A stretch of DNA of 64,000 bases from Halopseudomonas nanhaiensis (GTDB taxonomy: Bacteria > Pseudomonadota > Gammaproteobacteria > Pseudomonadales > Pseudomonadaceae), in the NCBI RefSeq assembly GCF_020025155.1, contig NZ_CP073751.1:1612001-1676000 (forward strand), given 5' to 3'. Below are positions 26,606 to 34,970 of the stretch, piece by piece. Numbering within the stretch: position 1 is the stretch's first letter; each line of letters starts with the position of its first letter. A program made the translations under genes and the position numbers. Below the pieces are notes generated by a model. The model searched no databases, was not told the DNA's origin, and saw nothing but the letters and a program-made list of their open reading frames with translations.

Positions 26606-27784
26606 ATGCTGCTTGGCCTGTTTAATGAAATGCGCGCCGCCAAGGTGCCGGTATCGGTCCGGGAACTGCTCGACCTGATCAATGCGCTGAAGCATCACGT
26701 GGTCTTCGCGGACATGGACGAGTTCTACTACCTGTCGCGCACGATCATGGTCAAGGACGAGCGCCACTTCGACAAGTTTGACCGCGCGTTCGGTGCCTAC
26801 TTCAACGGGTTGCAGGACCTGAACCAGCTGATCGAGGCTATGATCCCCGAGGACTGGTTGCGCAAGGAGTTCGAGAAGATGCTCACTGACGAGGAGAAGG
26901 CCAAGATTCAGTCCCTTGGCGGCCTCGACAAGCTGATTGAAGAATTCAAGAAGCGTCTCGAAGAGCAGAAGGAAAAGCATGCCGGCGGCAACAAATGGAT
27001 CGGCACAGGCGGTACCAGCCCATTCGGATCGGGTGGCTACAACCCCGAGGGGATTCGCGTCGGTGATGCAGGGAAACGCCAGGGCAGGGCGGCCAAGGTA
27101 TGGGACCAGCGCGAATACAAGAACCTCGATGATTCAGTCGAGCTGGGCACCCGGAATATCAAGGTAGCGCTACGCCGCCTGCGCAAGTTCGCCCGCCAGG
27201 GCTCGCCCGATGAACTCGACATCGATGGCACTATCGACCATACCGCGCGGGACGCTGGGCTGCTGAACATCCAGATGCGTCCGGAGCGGCGCAATGCAGT
27301 GAAGCTGCTGCTGCTGTTCGACATTGGCGGTTCGATGGATGCGCACATCAAGGTGTGTGAGGAGCTGTTTTCCGCGTGCCGGACAGAGTTCAAGCATCTG
27401 GAGTACTTCTACTTCCATAACTGCGTGTATGAGTCGGTGTGGAAGAACAACCTGCGCCGAACGGCCGAGCGGACGCCGACCATCGACCTGCTGCACAAGT
27501 ACGGGCCTGACTACAAGGTCGTGTTCGTCGGCGATGCGGCGATGGCGCCCTACGAGATCACCCAGCCGGGCGGAAGCGTTGAGCATTGGAACGAAGAGGC
27601 GGGTCACGTGTGGATCCAGCGTTTCATGGAGAAGTACAAGAAGCTTATCTGGATCAACCCGTATCCGCGCGACACCTGGGATTACACCACCTCTACCCGG
27701 ATCATTCGTGATCTGGTCGAGGACCGGATGTTTCCCCTGACCCTGCAGGGTCTGGAAGACGGCATGAAGTTTTTGTCCAAGTAA
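26606..27784 (+). CDS. VWA-domain (CoxE-like) protein, MoxR partner
   Basis: A 392-residue protein with a von Willebrand A domain in its C-terminal half. The metal-binding MIDAS motif is DIGGSMD near residue 238; it has Gly where the consensus DxSxS has its first Ser, a form I associate with this CoxE-like subfamily. The N-terminal half is charged and helical and includes a short glycine-rich linker (GGNKWIGTGGTSPFGSGGYN). MoxR-VWA pairs are thought to work as metallochaperone or remodelling complexes. The gene is followed directly by a REPIN array. Confidence 0.9.
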   Translation: MLLGLFNEMRAAKVPVSVRELLDLINALKHHVVFADMDEFYYLSRTIMVKDERHFDKFDRAFGAYFNGLQDLNQLIEAMIPEDWLRKEFEKMLTDEEKAKIQSLGGLDKLIEEFKKRLEEQKEKHAGGNKWIGTGGTSPFGSGGYNPEGIRVGDAGKRQGRAAKVWDQREYKNLDDSVELGTRNIKVALRRLRKFARQGSPDELDIDGTIDHTARDAGLLNIQMRPERRNAVKLLLLFDIGGSMDAHIKVCEELFSACRTEFKHLEYFYFHNCVYESVWKNNLRRTAERTPTIDLLHKYGPDYKVVFVGDAAMAPYEITQPGGSVEHWNEEAGHVWIQRFMEKYKKLIWINPYPRDTWDYTTSTRIIRDLVEDRMFPLTLQGLEDGMKFLSK

Positions 27785-27804
27785 TGGTCAAGCGGGCAGC
27801 GAAA

Positions 27805-28230
27805 CCCTTCGCGGTCATGCCCGCTCCTACAGGGCGGGCTACATCGGGTGTCGCCGTAGGAGCGCACCCGGGCGCGAAGCAGAATCCACAAACCCTTCGC
27901 GGTCATACAGGGCGGGGCTGATCGGGGCTTGATGTAGGAGCGCACCTGGGCGCGAAGCAGAATCCACAGACCCTTCGCGGTCATGCCCGCTCCTACAGGG
28001 CGGGGCTGAATAGGCGTCGATGTAGGAGCGCACCCGGGCGCGAAGCAGAATCCACAAACCCTTCGCGGTCATGCCCGCTCCTACAAGTCGGGGCTACATC
28101 GGGGTCGATGTAGGAGCGCACCTGGGCGCGAAGCAGAATCCACAACCCTTCGCGGTCATGCCCGCTCCTACAGGTCGGGGCTGATCGGATGTCGATGTAG
28201 GAGCGCACCTGGGCGCGAAGCAGAATCTGC
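27805..28230. repeat. Tandem array of five ~88-bp REPIN units
   Basis: CCCTTCGCGG recurs at 27805, 27893, 27971, 28059 and 28146, so the period is 88, 78, 88 and 87 bp. Each unit has two inverted REP palindromes: a minus-oriented one (stem GCGG/CCGC, loop GCATGA) and a plus-oriented one (TAGGAGCGC head, stem GCGC/GCGC, loop ACCTGG or ACCCGG). The second unit has lost ten bases of its first palindrome, which explains the 78-bp spacing. The array fills the gap between the convergent VWA and piuC genes. No protein is encoded; antisense frames give only a repeated low-value peptide. Confidence 0.92.
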
Positions 28231-28268
28231 CTCTATCGTCGCCGGAAACCATCCCGCAGGAATTGCGC

Positions 28269-28952
28269 TCAGACCTCCGCCCAGCGCCGTAGCAGGTTAT
28301 GATACACCCCGGTCAACTGGAGAATATCGGGGTCTCCCTTCGCCTGTTGGGGCGTCAGCGACTGAATCGATTGGTCGAGATCAAACAGCAGGGTCCGCTT
28401 GCCATCGTCGCGCACCATGCTCTGGATCCAGAAGAACGAACAGACCCGCGCCCCTCGCGTTACGGGCTCTACCCGGTGCAGGCTGGACGACGGATACAGC
28501 ACCATGTCGCCTGCCTCCAGCTTGACCTGCTGCGCGCCAAAGGCGGTCTCGATGGTCAGCTCACCGCCGTCATATTCCTCCGGCTCACAGAGGAACAGGG
28601 TGGCCGATAGATCGCTTCGCAGCGTGCCATGACTACCCGGCAGCGGCATTACCGCCCCGTCGACATGCGCCCCGTAGTGCCCGCCACCGCTATAGCGGTT
28701 GAACTTGGGTGGGTAGATCTTTTCCGGCAACGCGGCGGAAATGAACAGCGGGTGCCCACCCAGGCGGCGGAGAATGTGGTTACCCAGCTCGATAGCGATT
28801 CCTGCACTCTCATCGAGCTGTTGGTTCTGCTTCACACCTGCAGCCAGCGTGCCAGCCGTTTTCAATCCATCCTGCCATTCGGCGCGGTCAAGGTGTGCAC
28901 GAAACTGCCGAACCTCGTCCTTGCTCAGTACGTTGTCCAGGGTGATCAACAT
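28269..28952 (-). CDS. piuC: PKHD-type Fe(II)/2-oxoglutarate dioxygenase, PiuC-like
   Basis: A 227-residue prolyl-4-hydroxylase-like dioxygenase. The iron ligands are HVD in YGAHVDGAV (about residue 96) and the distal His in [12 protein letters not shown] (about 153), with the 2-oxoglutarate Arg in the same segment. PiuC-family genes usually accompany TonB-dependent siderophore receptors and are iron-regulated; the substrate is not established. Here it is the last gene of the Fur-type operon. Its ATG overlaps the stop of the upstream hydroxyacid oxidase gene (ATGTTGA), so the two are translationally coupled. Confidence 0.92.
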   Translation of the reverse strand: MLITLDNVLSKDEVRQFRAHLDRAEWQDGLKTAGTLAAGVKQNQQLDESAGIAIELGNHILRRLGGHPLFISAALPEKIYPPKFNRYSGGGHYGAHVDGAVMPLPGSHGTLRSDLSATLFLCEPEEYDGGELTIETAFGAQQVKLEAGDMVLYPSSSLHRVEPVTRGARVCSFFWIQSMVRDDGKRTLLFDLDQSIQSLTPQQAKGDPDILQLTGVYHNLLRRWAEV

Positions 28953-30055
28953 GTCACGTCTCCAACAAGGCAGTCGGCCGTAATGTCAGCCAGTGTAGGC
29001 GTGCCGGCCTGAGCCATGCACAGCTCCAGTTCGTCGCGCAGCAGCTTGAGCATGTGCGCAACGCCCAATGCACCTACCAGTGCAAGCGCATAGCCCTGAA
29101 GTCGGCCAACCAGCACCGCATCGGCGCCCCAGGCCAGCGCCTTGAATATGTCGGTTCCGCTACGTACGCCGCCGTCCACCAGCAACGGATACGCCTGACC
29201 AAGCGCTGCGCGGAGAACCGGCAGCCTGGACAGGGTCGAAGGGGAGCCATCCAGGGCGCGACCGCCATGGTTGGATACGATCTGCCCGGCCACGCCGAGA
29301 TCGCGCAATCGTCTGGCGTCATCAGGATGTGATACACCCTTGGCCACGATCGGCAGCCGGCTCTGCTCGATCAGCCAGGCCAGGTCATCCCAGTGCGGCG
29401 CTTCGGACATCATGCCGTGCAGCACGATGCTTTGCCCGGGTTCGAGTGCTACCTGTAGTGGTGGTGCAAACGCAGCAAGATTGGCCGGAGTGTCACCCGG
29501 AAAACGAAAACCCGCACGCTGTGCGCGCCGGCTCAATGGCTGCACCGGCGTATCCAGGGTGACGACGATGGCACGGTAGCCTGCCGCCTCGGCACGGCGG
29601 AGCAGGGCGAGCGTGTCGTTACGTCGGGGTTGGAAATACAGCTGAAACCACTTGGGTTCGTCAGTCGCGGCCGCGATGTCTTCCAGGCTCAGGGAGCTGA
29701 GAGTGCTGCAGACAAAGCCGCAACCGGTCGCAGCCGCTGCACGGGCGCAGGCCGTCTCGCCATCAGCGTGCAGAAGGCGCTGATGGCCGAGCGGGGCAAG
29801 CAGTATGGGGTGGCCGAGCGGAGTCCCGAGGAGATGTACGCGCGTGCACGCCTTGCTGAAATCAGTGAGCAGGCGAGGCACGATGCGCAGGTCGTGGAAG
29901 GCGCTGCGATTGGCCCGCAAGGTGTGTTCGTCGCCACTGCCACCAGCCAGCCAGGCCAGTGTAGGTGGGGCAATATGGTCAGCCGCACGTTGTTCATAAT
30001 CGGCAGCTGAAAGAATATCGGCTGGAATGTGATCCAGCGGAGGTAATGCGGTCAT
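28946..30055 (-). CDS. FMN-dependent alpha-hydroxy-acid oxidase/dehydrogenase (LldD-like)
   Basis: A 369-residue TIM-barrel flavoprotein of the glycolate oxidase/lactate dehydrogenase family. The catalytic His and Arg are in [10 protein letters not shown] (about residue 262), and the QLYFQPRR segment and the C-terminal flavin loop [28 protein letters not shown] are intact. Of two adjacent ATGs the second (30055) has better spacing to AGGAA; the longer frame to 30100 starts inside a strong hairpin and is rejected. The substrate is unknown. Its place between a siderophore receptor and PiuC suggests an iron-uptake role, not lactate growth. Confidence 0.9.
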   Translation of the reverse strand: MTALPPLDHIPADILSAADYEQRAADHIAPPTLAWLAGGSGDEHTLRANRSAFHDLRIVPRLLTDFSKACTRVHLLGTPLGHPILLAPLGHQRLLHADGETACARAAAATGCGFVCSTLSSLSLEDIAAATDEPKWFQLYFQPRRNDTLALLRRAEAAGYRAIVVTLDTPVQPLSRRAQRAGFRFPGDTPANLAAFAPPLQVALEPGQSIVLHGMMSEAPHWDDLAWLIEQSRLPIVAKGVSHPDDARRLRDLGVAGQIVSNHGGRALDGSPSTLSRLPVLRAALGQAYPLLVDGGVRSGTDIFKALAWGADAVLVGRLQGYALALVGALGVAHMLKLLRDELELCMAQAGTPTLADITADCLVGDVTC

Positions 30056-30076
30056 CATGGTTCCTGGCGTAGACCC

Positions 30077-30111
30077 GGCGGGCACCGGTGACGATATCAC
30101 CGGTGCCCGCC
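30077..30111. other. Perfect 15-bp-stem hairpin between receptor and oxidase genes
   Basis: GGCGGGCACCGGTGA (30077-30091) and its exact complement (30097-30111) flank the 5-nt loop CGATA. It lies in the 65-bp gap of the operon, 10 nt after the receptor stop. No U-run follows in the direction of transcription, so it is more likely an mRNA-stabilising or partial-attenuation element than a full terminator. Confidence 0.75.
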
Positions 30112-30120
30112 TGGCACGAA

Positions 30121-32415
30121 TCAGAATTCGTAGGCCAGGGTCAGACGGGCGTTGCGACGGTCACCGATATAGGCGAACGAGCCGCTACGGTACGAAGCGA
30201 GGTAGTAATCTTCGTTGGTGACGTTGTTGACGTTCAGGCGAGCTGAGAGGCTCTCGGTGAACTCGTAGTTGGCGAACGCATCGTAGACGGTGTACGAAGG
30301 CACATGCCGATCGCTGGCAGCGGCATCAGGCTGGCCTGAATAGACCTCGCTGCGGTAGGTTCCGGCTGTTCCGATGGCCAGTGCCGGCGTCAGCTGATAG
30401 CGCAACTGCAGGTACATGCTCTTGTCAGCAAACTGCGCGAGGGTGCCGCCTTCGCTGGCTTCGTTGAAACTCTCTACCACCTTTGCGTTCATCACCGTAG
30501 CGCCAAAAACGGTGCTCAGGCGGTCGGTGATGTTGCCGGCCGCGCTGACTTCAACGCCATGTACGCGATTCTTGCCAGTGTTCAGCGTGCCGGTGGTCTC
30601 GTAGTCCGCGCCTTCCATGACGTCGTCCTTGGTGATGTGGAAAGCAGCGGCGGTCAGCAGCAGCTTCTCGTCCATCACGTTCCACTTGGTGCCGATTTCC
30701 CAGTTTTCCGACTTCTCGGGCTTGCTCTCACCGATGATTTCGGCGCTACCGCACAGCCCGCCGTAGCCGCAGTTGCCGCCCACGTCCGACTCGCCACCAT
30801 TGATCTCTGCAGCGGTGCTGTAGGTGGCGTAGACGTTGCCGTACTCGTTGATCTTGTAGGTCAGGCCAACGTGGCCGTTCCACAGGGTGTCGGAGTAATC
30901 GTACTTGGTGTCGGTACCATTGTTGGCGGTAACGATGTTGGTGTAGTCAAAACGATCGGCACGCACGCCCGCCGCCAGGATCCAATTGTCCGTCAGATCG
31001 ATGGTGTCCATGACCGATACTGAAATGGTATCGATGGAATAGTCGGTGGTCTGATTGCCCTTCGCGTAGCTGCGCTGGATCAGCTCGTCGATATTGGCCA
31101 CTTCGCTGCCATCTGGAGCAATGATGCAATAGCCAGGTGAGGAACCGAAGCGTCCCGGCAGTACGCAGTTCGTCGCACCGTTGTTGGCAATCGCATAGCG
31201 CCCGTTAGCCACGTCGTGCTTGCTGTACTCGGTGCTGAATACGAACTGGTTCTGCTTGCCGGCGAGCTCGGTATCGAAATACAGGTTGGTGATGTTGGCG
31301 AAGTAATCCACCTCCTGCCAACCGTTGTGAGTGCTCAGACCGATGGTCGGTGTGCCGGTGACCAGGTCAGTATTGCCCCGTGCGCCTGTGACGATATAGC
31401 CGTTCTCGGTGGTGCCGTAGCGCGTGGCATTTTCAAGCCGCAGGTTATCGGTGAAATCGTAGCCTACGCGGAAGGTGAAGACTTCGACGTCGGACTCGAG
31501 GAAGTCGCTCTTCTGCAGATAGACCGGGATGTCGTCGTTGGGCTTGTTGTTGCCATCAAGGTACGAACCAAGGTCCGGCGTGTCCTTCGCTTCAAGGAAG
31601 TAGTAGTCGCCCTTGAAGTCCAGCTGCTCGGTCGCCTGCCAGGCGCCGGCCAGGGCGATACCGTTACGCTCGCGATCCGCAGGTTCGCGGTCCGGCACGT
31701 CGCGGTAGGCATGCAGCAGGTTCAGGCGAACGGCGATGTCGTCGGTCAGGACGATGTTGCTGTCCAGCGTCGCACGCCGGTAGTCGTCGGTGCCCAGGCC
31801 GCCTTCGACCTTGTTGAAGCCGTACTCGGTGCTGGCCTGCTTGGTCACACCGTTTACGGCGCCACCGGTGGAGCCACGACCGGCAAAGGTGGAGCTCGGT
31901 CCTTTGGTGATTTCCACCTGCTCGAGGGCGAACACTTCACGGGTGGTCATGCCCGGGTCGCGCAGGCCATCGACGAACACGTCGCTGCGCGCCTCGTGGC
32001 CACGGATGATGTAGCGGTCGCCAAAGGCGTTGCCGTTCTCGCCGGTACCCAGTGTCAGGCCAGGCTGTGCGGCGAGGATTTCCTTCAGGTCATCCTTGCC
32101 CGAATCCTTGATCTGGGTCTGGGTCAGAACAGTAATGGTCTGCGGAGTCTCGGCCAGCGGCTTGACCTTGCGCTTGTCGCCGGAGTACTTCGCCTTGTAC
32201 GGCGCGCCCGGCTCGGCGTAGGGGTTGGTGTCGATGGTGCGCTCTTCGATCTGCAGCGTGTCCAGTTCGAAGGTCTCTTCTTCCTGCGCCATGGCAAGGG
32301 GGCTGCAGAGGGCGGCGGAAATGCTCAGTGCAAGAGCGCTATGGGCACCAAAGGCAGGCTTGGCCGGGTGGCGCAGGCTCAGAGGGCGCAAGGATTTAGC
32401 TTGGTTCGCAGACAT
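30121..32415 (-). CDS. TonB-dependent siderophore receptor (PiuA/Fiu-like)
   Basis: A 764-residue outer-membrane receptor. The signal peptide ends near LAMAQ (about residue 44). The plug domain follows (about 70-200: PQTITVLTQTQIKDSG, ILAAQPGLTLG, YIIRGHEARSDVFVDGLRD, EQVEITKGPSSTFAGRGSTGG), then the 22-strand barrel, which ends with the usual Phe (LTLAYEF). It resembles catecholate receptors of the PiuA/Fiu type, an assignment supported by the downstream piuC. The ligand is inferred only. It lies 26 bp after tonB and uses the TonB system encoded by the same operon. Confidence 0.93.
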   Translation of the reverse strand: MSANQAKSLRPLSLRHPAKPAFGAHSALALSISAALCSPLAMAQEEETFELDTLQIEERTIDTNPYAEPGAPYKAKYSGDKRKVKPLAETPQTITVLTQTQIKDSGKDDLKEILAAQPGLTLGTGENGNAFGDRYIIRGHEARSDVFVDGLRDPGMTTREVFALEQVEITKGPSSTFAGRGSTGGAVNGVTKQASTEYGFNKVEGGLGTDDYRRATLDSNIVLTDDIAVRLNLLHAYRDVPDREPADRERNGIALAGAWQATEQLDFKGDYYFLEAKDTPDLGSYLDGNNKPNDDIPVYLQKSDFLESDVEVFTFRVGYDFTDNLRLENATRYGTTENGYIVTGARGNTDLVTGTPTIGLSTHNGWQEVDYFANITNLYFDTELAGKQNQFVFSTEYSKHDVANGRYAIANNGATNCVLPGRFGSSPGYCIIAPDGSEVANIDELIQRSYAKGNQTTDYSIDTISVSVMDTIDLTDNWILAAGVRADRFDYTNIVTANNGTDTKYDYSDTLWNGHVGLTYKINEYGNVYATYSTAAEINGGESDVGGNCGYGGLCGSAEIIGESKPEKSENWEIGTKWNVMDEKLLLTAAAFHITKDDVMEGADYETTGTLNTGKNRVHGVEVSAAGNITDRLSTVFGATVMNAKVVESFNEASEGGTLAQFADKSMYLQLRYQLTPALAIGTAGTYRSEVYSGQPDAAASDRHVPSYTVYDAFANYEFTESLSARLNVNNVTNEDYYLASYRSGSFAYIGDRRNARLTLAYEF

Positions 32416-32441
32416 TCTGTTCTGGTTCCTTTTTCAAACGT

Positions 32442-33311
32442 CTATCGGGTGATGAGTGAGTACTCAACGGGGATGGCAATGCTGATCCGCTCCTTGCCCA
32501 TCGAGTCTGGGATGGGTGGCAGCGGTTCGGCCTTGGCCAACATTTCCAGCGCAGCGCGATCAAGCTCGGCGTTACCGGAGCTCTGCTTGATGGAAGCGCT
32601 CAGTACGTTGCCGCTGCGGTCGACGGAAAATGTCAGGATGACCGTGCCCTGAATCTTTTCCTTCTTCAGGTGCGGCGGGTAATGCTTGTGTGCGTTCAGC
32701 CAACCCTGCAGGTCACTGAAATAATTCTTCGGGCTGCTCTTGCGGCCACCGGCCTGGCGGTCGGCTGCGCGGCCTGTTGCCCGGCTGGCTGCAACGCGCT
32801 GCTGCGCAGCTTTCCACTCGTCGTTCGTGGGACTCTCCGCTTGCGGCTCGGGCTTGTGCACCGGTGGCTCGACAGGCTTCTTTTCTACTGGCCCGGCTGG
32901 CTGATTCTGGGCAACCTTCACGTCCTCCGCTGCCGGCTCGGCCTTGGTAACGGTGCGCACCTCTGGCGCGGGCTTCCGCTCCGGCGCCGGCTCGGGTTTC
33001 GGCTCTGGCCTGGGCTCCGGCTTGGGCTCGGGAGCCGGCTTCGGCTCCGGTTCCGGCACGGGCTCAGGTTGCGGCTCCGGGGGCGCGTCCTGCTTAACCG
33101 GTTCCGGCTCGACCACCGGTTCCTCAGCAGTTTGCTCGGCTACGTCGGCATAGGTCCCGGCAGCGCCAAGGCCGATTTCCAGCCCGAACAGACCCGCATC
33201 GAGGGCGCCGCCCACAGATGTCGACGGGCGTGTAGCCAGCGCAAGCGCAGCGCCAACGTGCAGCGCCAAGGCGATAACAAAGGCCGCGATCCAGTAACGC
33301 CTTGGCATCAT
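32442..33311 (-). CDS. tonB: TonB energy transducer
   Basis: A 289-residue TonB. It has an N-terminal transmembrane anchor (about residues 7-27, YWIAAFVIALALHVGAALAL), a long periplasmic spacer of EPEPKPEP-type repeats (about 65-130), and a C-terminal TonB domain (about 195-289) with YPPHLKKEKIQGTVILTF and the final IAIPVEYSL. It transmits proton-motive energy from ExbB/ExbD to outer-membrane receptors, here most likely the receptor encoded next. The ATG overlaps the upstream exbD stop as ATGA. Confidence 0.93.
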   Translation of the reverse strand: MMPRRYWIAAFVIALALHVGAALALATRPSTSVGGALDAGLFGLEIGLGAAGTYADVAEQTAEEPVVEPEPVKQDAPPEPQPEPVPEPEPKPAPEPKPEPRPEPKPEPAPERKPAPEVRTVTKAEPAAEDVKVAQNQPAGPVEKKPVEPPVHKPEPQAESPTNDEWKAAQQRVAASRATGRAADRQAGGRKSSPKNYFSDLQGWLNAHKHYPPHLKKEKIQGTVILTFSVDRSGNVLSASIKQSSGNAELDRAALEMLAKAEPLPPIPDSMGKERISIAIPVEYSLITR

Positions 33312-33727
33312 TCGGTTTCCGTCAGGCGGCTGTGCAGCGTGATGGTGCTGACGCCGTTGTCGCGAAGCTGGGTGAACACGGCGTCCAGGTCTGCGGCGGT
33401 GGCATCGAGATCGGCGCGTAACGAAACACGCAATTCCGCGTCGTCCTGAGTCAGCTGGGTAATACGCGACTGCAGGGCCACCTCGTCGAGATCCATACCT
33501 TCTGAGCGCAGGTCGCCGGCGGCGGTGAGTGACAGCTCCAGCACGGCTGGCTCAAGCGGTTTTTCACTGGCCGATTCAGGCGGATTCACAGTGGTGTCCT
33601 GCTGCGGCGCGATCTGCCCGGCAACCATGAAGAAGATCAGCAACAGGAAGACGATGTTGATCAGCGGGATCAGATTGTCGTCCGGACTCGCCTTGCCTCG
33701 GCGGGGCATCAATGATTGATCATGCAT
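33308..33727 (-). CDS. exbD: ExbD/TolR-family protein, second copy
   Basis: A 139-residue ExbD-type protein with one transmembrane helix (NLIPLINIVFLLLIFFMVAG, about residues 18-37) and a periplasmic domain. The helix contains Asn where ExbD/TolR proteins normally carry the proton-conducting Asp (LIDVVF in the neighbouring copy, LINIVF here). The Asp-Asp pair just before the helix (PDDN) is present. It may therefore be a structural partner and not the proton-carrying subunit. It lies 9 bp after the first exbD and overlaps tonB. Confidence 0.9.
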   Translation of the reverse strand: MHDQSLMPRRGKASPDDNLIPLINIVFLLLIFFMVAGQIAPQQDTTVNPPESASEKPLEPAVLELSLTAAGDLRSEGMDLDEVALQSRITQLTQDDAELRVSLRADLDATAADLDAVFTQLRDNGVSTITLHSRLTETE

Positions 33728-33736
33728 GCTTGAGTC

Positions 33737-34144
33737 TCAGTTCCTGCGATCGACTGGGTCAGCGACCCCGCCCATGGTGACGGCCAGCCCCAGCCCCTTC
33801 ATTTCTTCAAGCCGGCTGACGATGACCTGCACCTTCGCATCGGCTTCGGGTAGCAACACCAGCACCGCGTCTGCAGCGAATCGGTCGGCGTCGACCGCCT
33901 GGTTAGCGCCGATCCGCATTGAGCCATCAGCCATGCGTAGCGCACCATCGGCACCCAGAAACAGCACGCTGGGCTTGTTCGCAGTGGGCTCAGTGCTGGC
34001 GACAGGGGAATGGAATTCCACCGCCTTCCATTGACTGAACGTGGACGTCAGCATGAAGAACATGAGCAGGATGAACACCACATCGATCAGCGCCGTGAGA
34101 CTGATCTTGTTCGTCTTGCGGCTATAAAGGCTGGTTGCTGGCAT
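33737..34144 (-). CDS. exbD: ExbD/TolR-family protein, first copy
   Basis: A 135-residue ExbD-type protein. Its single transmembrane helix, ISLTALIDVVFILLMFFMLT, carries the conserved Asp used for proton passage through the ExbB-ExbD motor. The periplasmic part is short and diverged. The start codon shares one base with the exbB stop (TGATG), so translation is coupled. It is distinct from, not a copy of, the following exbD. Confidence 0.92.
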   Translation of the reverse strand: MPATSLYSRKTNKISLTALIDVVFILLMFFMLTSTFSQWKAVEFHSPVASTEPTANKPSVLFLGADGALRMADGSMRIGANQAVDADRFAADAVLVLLPEADAKVQVIVSRLEEMKGLGLAVTMGGVADPVDRRN

Positions 34145-34812
34145 CAGGCGAGCTTCAGCCGGGCCCTGGCGTCCGCCTGTGCACTGGTGCGAGCCGCTTG
34201 AACGCTGAGCAGATGTTCCAGGTCGTTCTGAATCAGTCCGGCCTGTGTTTCCACCCGGCGCTCGAACCAGCTGTGCAGCAGTGAAACCGGAATAGCCACC
34301 GCAAGGCCGACGGCGGTCGTCAGCAGAGCGACCCAGATACCGCCGGACAGCACCGACGGATCAACTTGCGTGCCGGCCGCTTCCATTGCCTGAAAAGCCT
34401 GGATCATGCCGAGTACGGTCCCGAGCAGGCCGAGGAGGGGAGCGAGTGTCGCGATGACTTCGAGGATGCGCAGGTAGCTGGCCAACCCGACCACCGCCTG
34501 CCTGGCCTGGCGCATGATCTCCTTGTGCAGGGCCTCGCCTTGGAGCTTGCCTGCTTCGATCAGTTGCAGCGTCTGCGCAATCAGACGAGGCCGCGGTGCA
34601 CGACGGCCCTTGACCAGCACGAGGGCCTGATTGTGCTCGCCGTTGGCAAAGTAGGCGATCGCCTGCTCGGCGACGGCGTCACCACCATCGCGCAGGGTCC
34701 AGAACTGGATGGCCTTGACCAGTACGACGGTCATGGCCAGTACCGAGAACATGCCGAGTATCCAGACTACCGGTCCGCCGAGAGCGAGAATATCCAGAAC
34801 GGGAGCGAACAT
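34144..34812 (-). CDS. exbB: ExbB/TolQ-family motor protein
   Basis: A 222-residue MotA/TolQ/ExbB-family inner-membrane protein. It has the expected three helices: an N-terminal one (ILALGGPVVWILGMFSVLAM), and a pair in the conserved core (LRILEVIATLAPLLGLLGTVLGMIQAF and GGIWVALLTTAVGLAVAIPV). It forms the proton channel complex with ExbD that drives TonB. It is the first gene of the seven-gene operon and starts 22 bp downstream of a Fur box. Confidence 0.92.
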   Translation of the reverse strand: MFAPVLDILALGGPVVWILGMFSVLAMTVVLVKAIQFWTLRDGGDAVAEQAIAYFANGEHNQALVLVKGRRAPRPRLIAQTLQLIEAGKLQGEALHKEIMRQARQAVVGLASYLRILEVIATLAPLLGLLGTVLGMIQAFQAMEAAGTQVDPSVLSGGIWVALLTTAVGLAVAIPVSLLHSWFERRVETQAGLIQNDLEHLLSVQAARTSAQADARARLKLA

Positions 34813-34833
34813 GCGAAATCATTCCTAGGCATT

Positions 34834-34852
34834 AATGAGAAGGATTCGCATT
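34834..34852. promoter_or_regulatory. Fur box upstream of exbB operon
   Basis: AATGAGAAGGATTCGCATT closely resembles the 19-bp Fur consensus GATAATGATAATCATTATC in its common AATGAGAA...CATT form; the two halves match at 6 of 8 positions around the central G. It directly abuts and overlaps the -10 of the exbB promoter, which is the expected repressor position. Confidence 0.75.
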
Positions 34853-34877
34853 CTACGCAACGGAAACAAAGTTGCAA
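34850..34877 (-). promoter_or_regulatory. Promoter of the exbB-exbD-exbD-tonB-receptor operon
   Basis: On the minus strand TTGCAA (34877-34872), a 16-bp spacer and TAGAAT (34855-34850) resemble sigma70 hexamers (4/6 and 5/6). The Fur box overlaps the -10, so iron-replete Fur would block RNA polymerase. Confidence 0.6.
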
Positions 34878-34970
34878 CAGGTTTTTACAACTTGCTTGTT
34901 TTTTTTCAAAGCGCCGAGCTAGAGCGGCTCGCTATGAAGGAGCCTTTCGCTAGCCATCACCCGCCGGCTT

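Noticed and set aside
27682..28208. Minus-strand open frames with repeated peptide (MTAKGLWILLRA...)
   Set aside because: They are translations of the REPIN array; the repeated peptide only mirrors the DNA repeat and has no ribosome site.
27805..28230. Possible CRISPR array
   Set aside because: The period is 78-88 bp with near-constant 'spacers' and inverted REP palindromes, and there are no cas genes. This is a REPIN array.
31216..32652. 478-codon frame antisense to the TonB-dependent receptor
   Set aside because: It is a shadow of the receptor and tonB genes; the sense proteins are clear family members.
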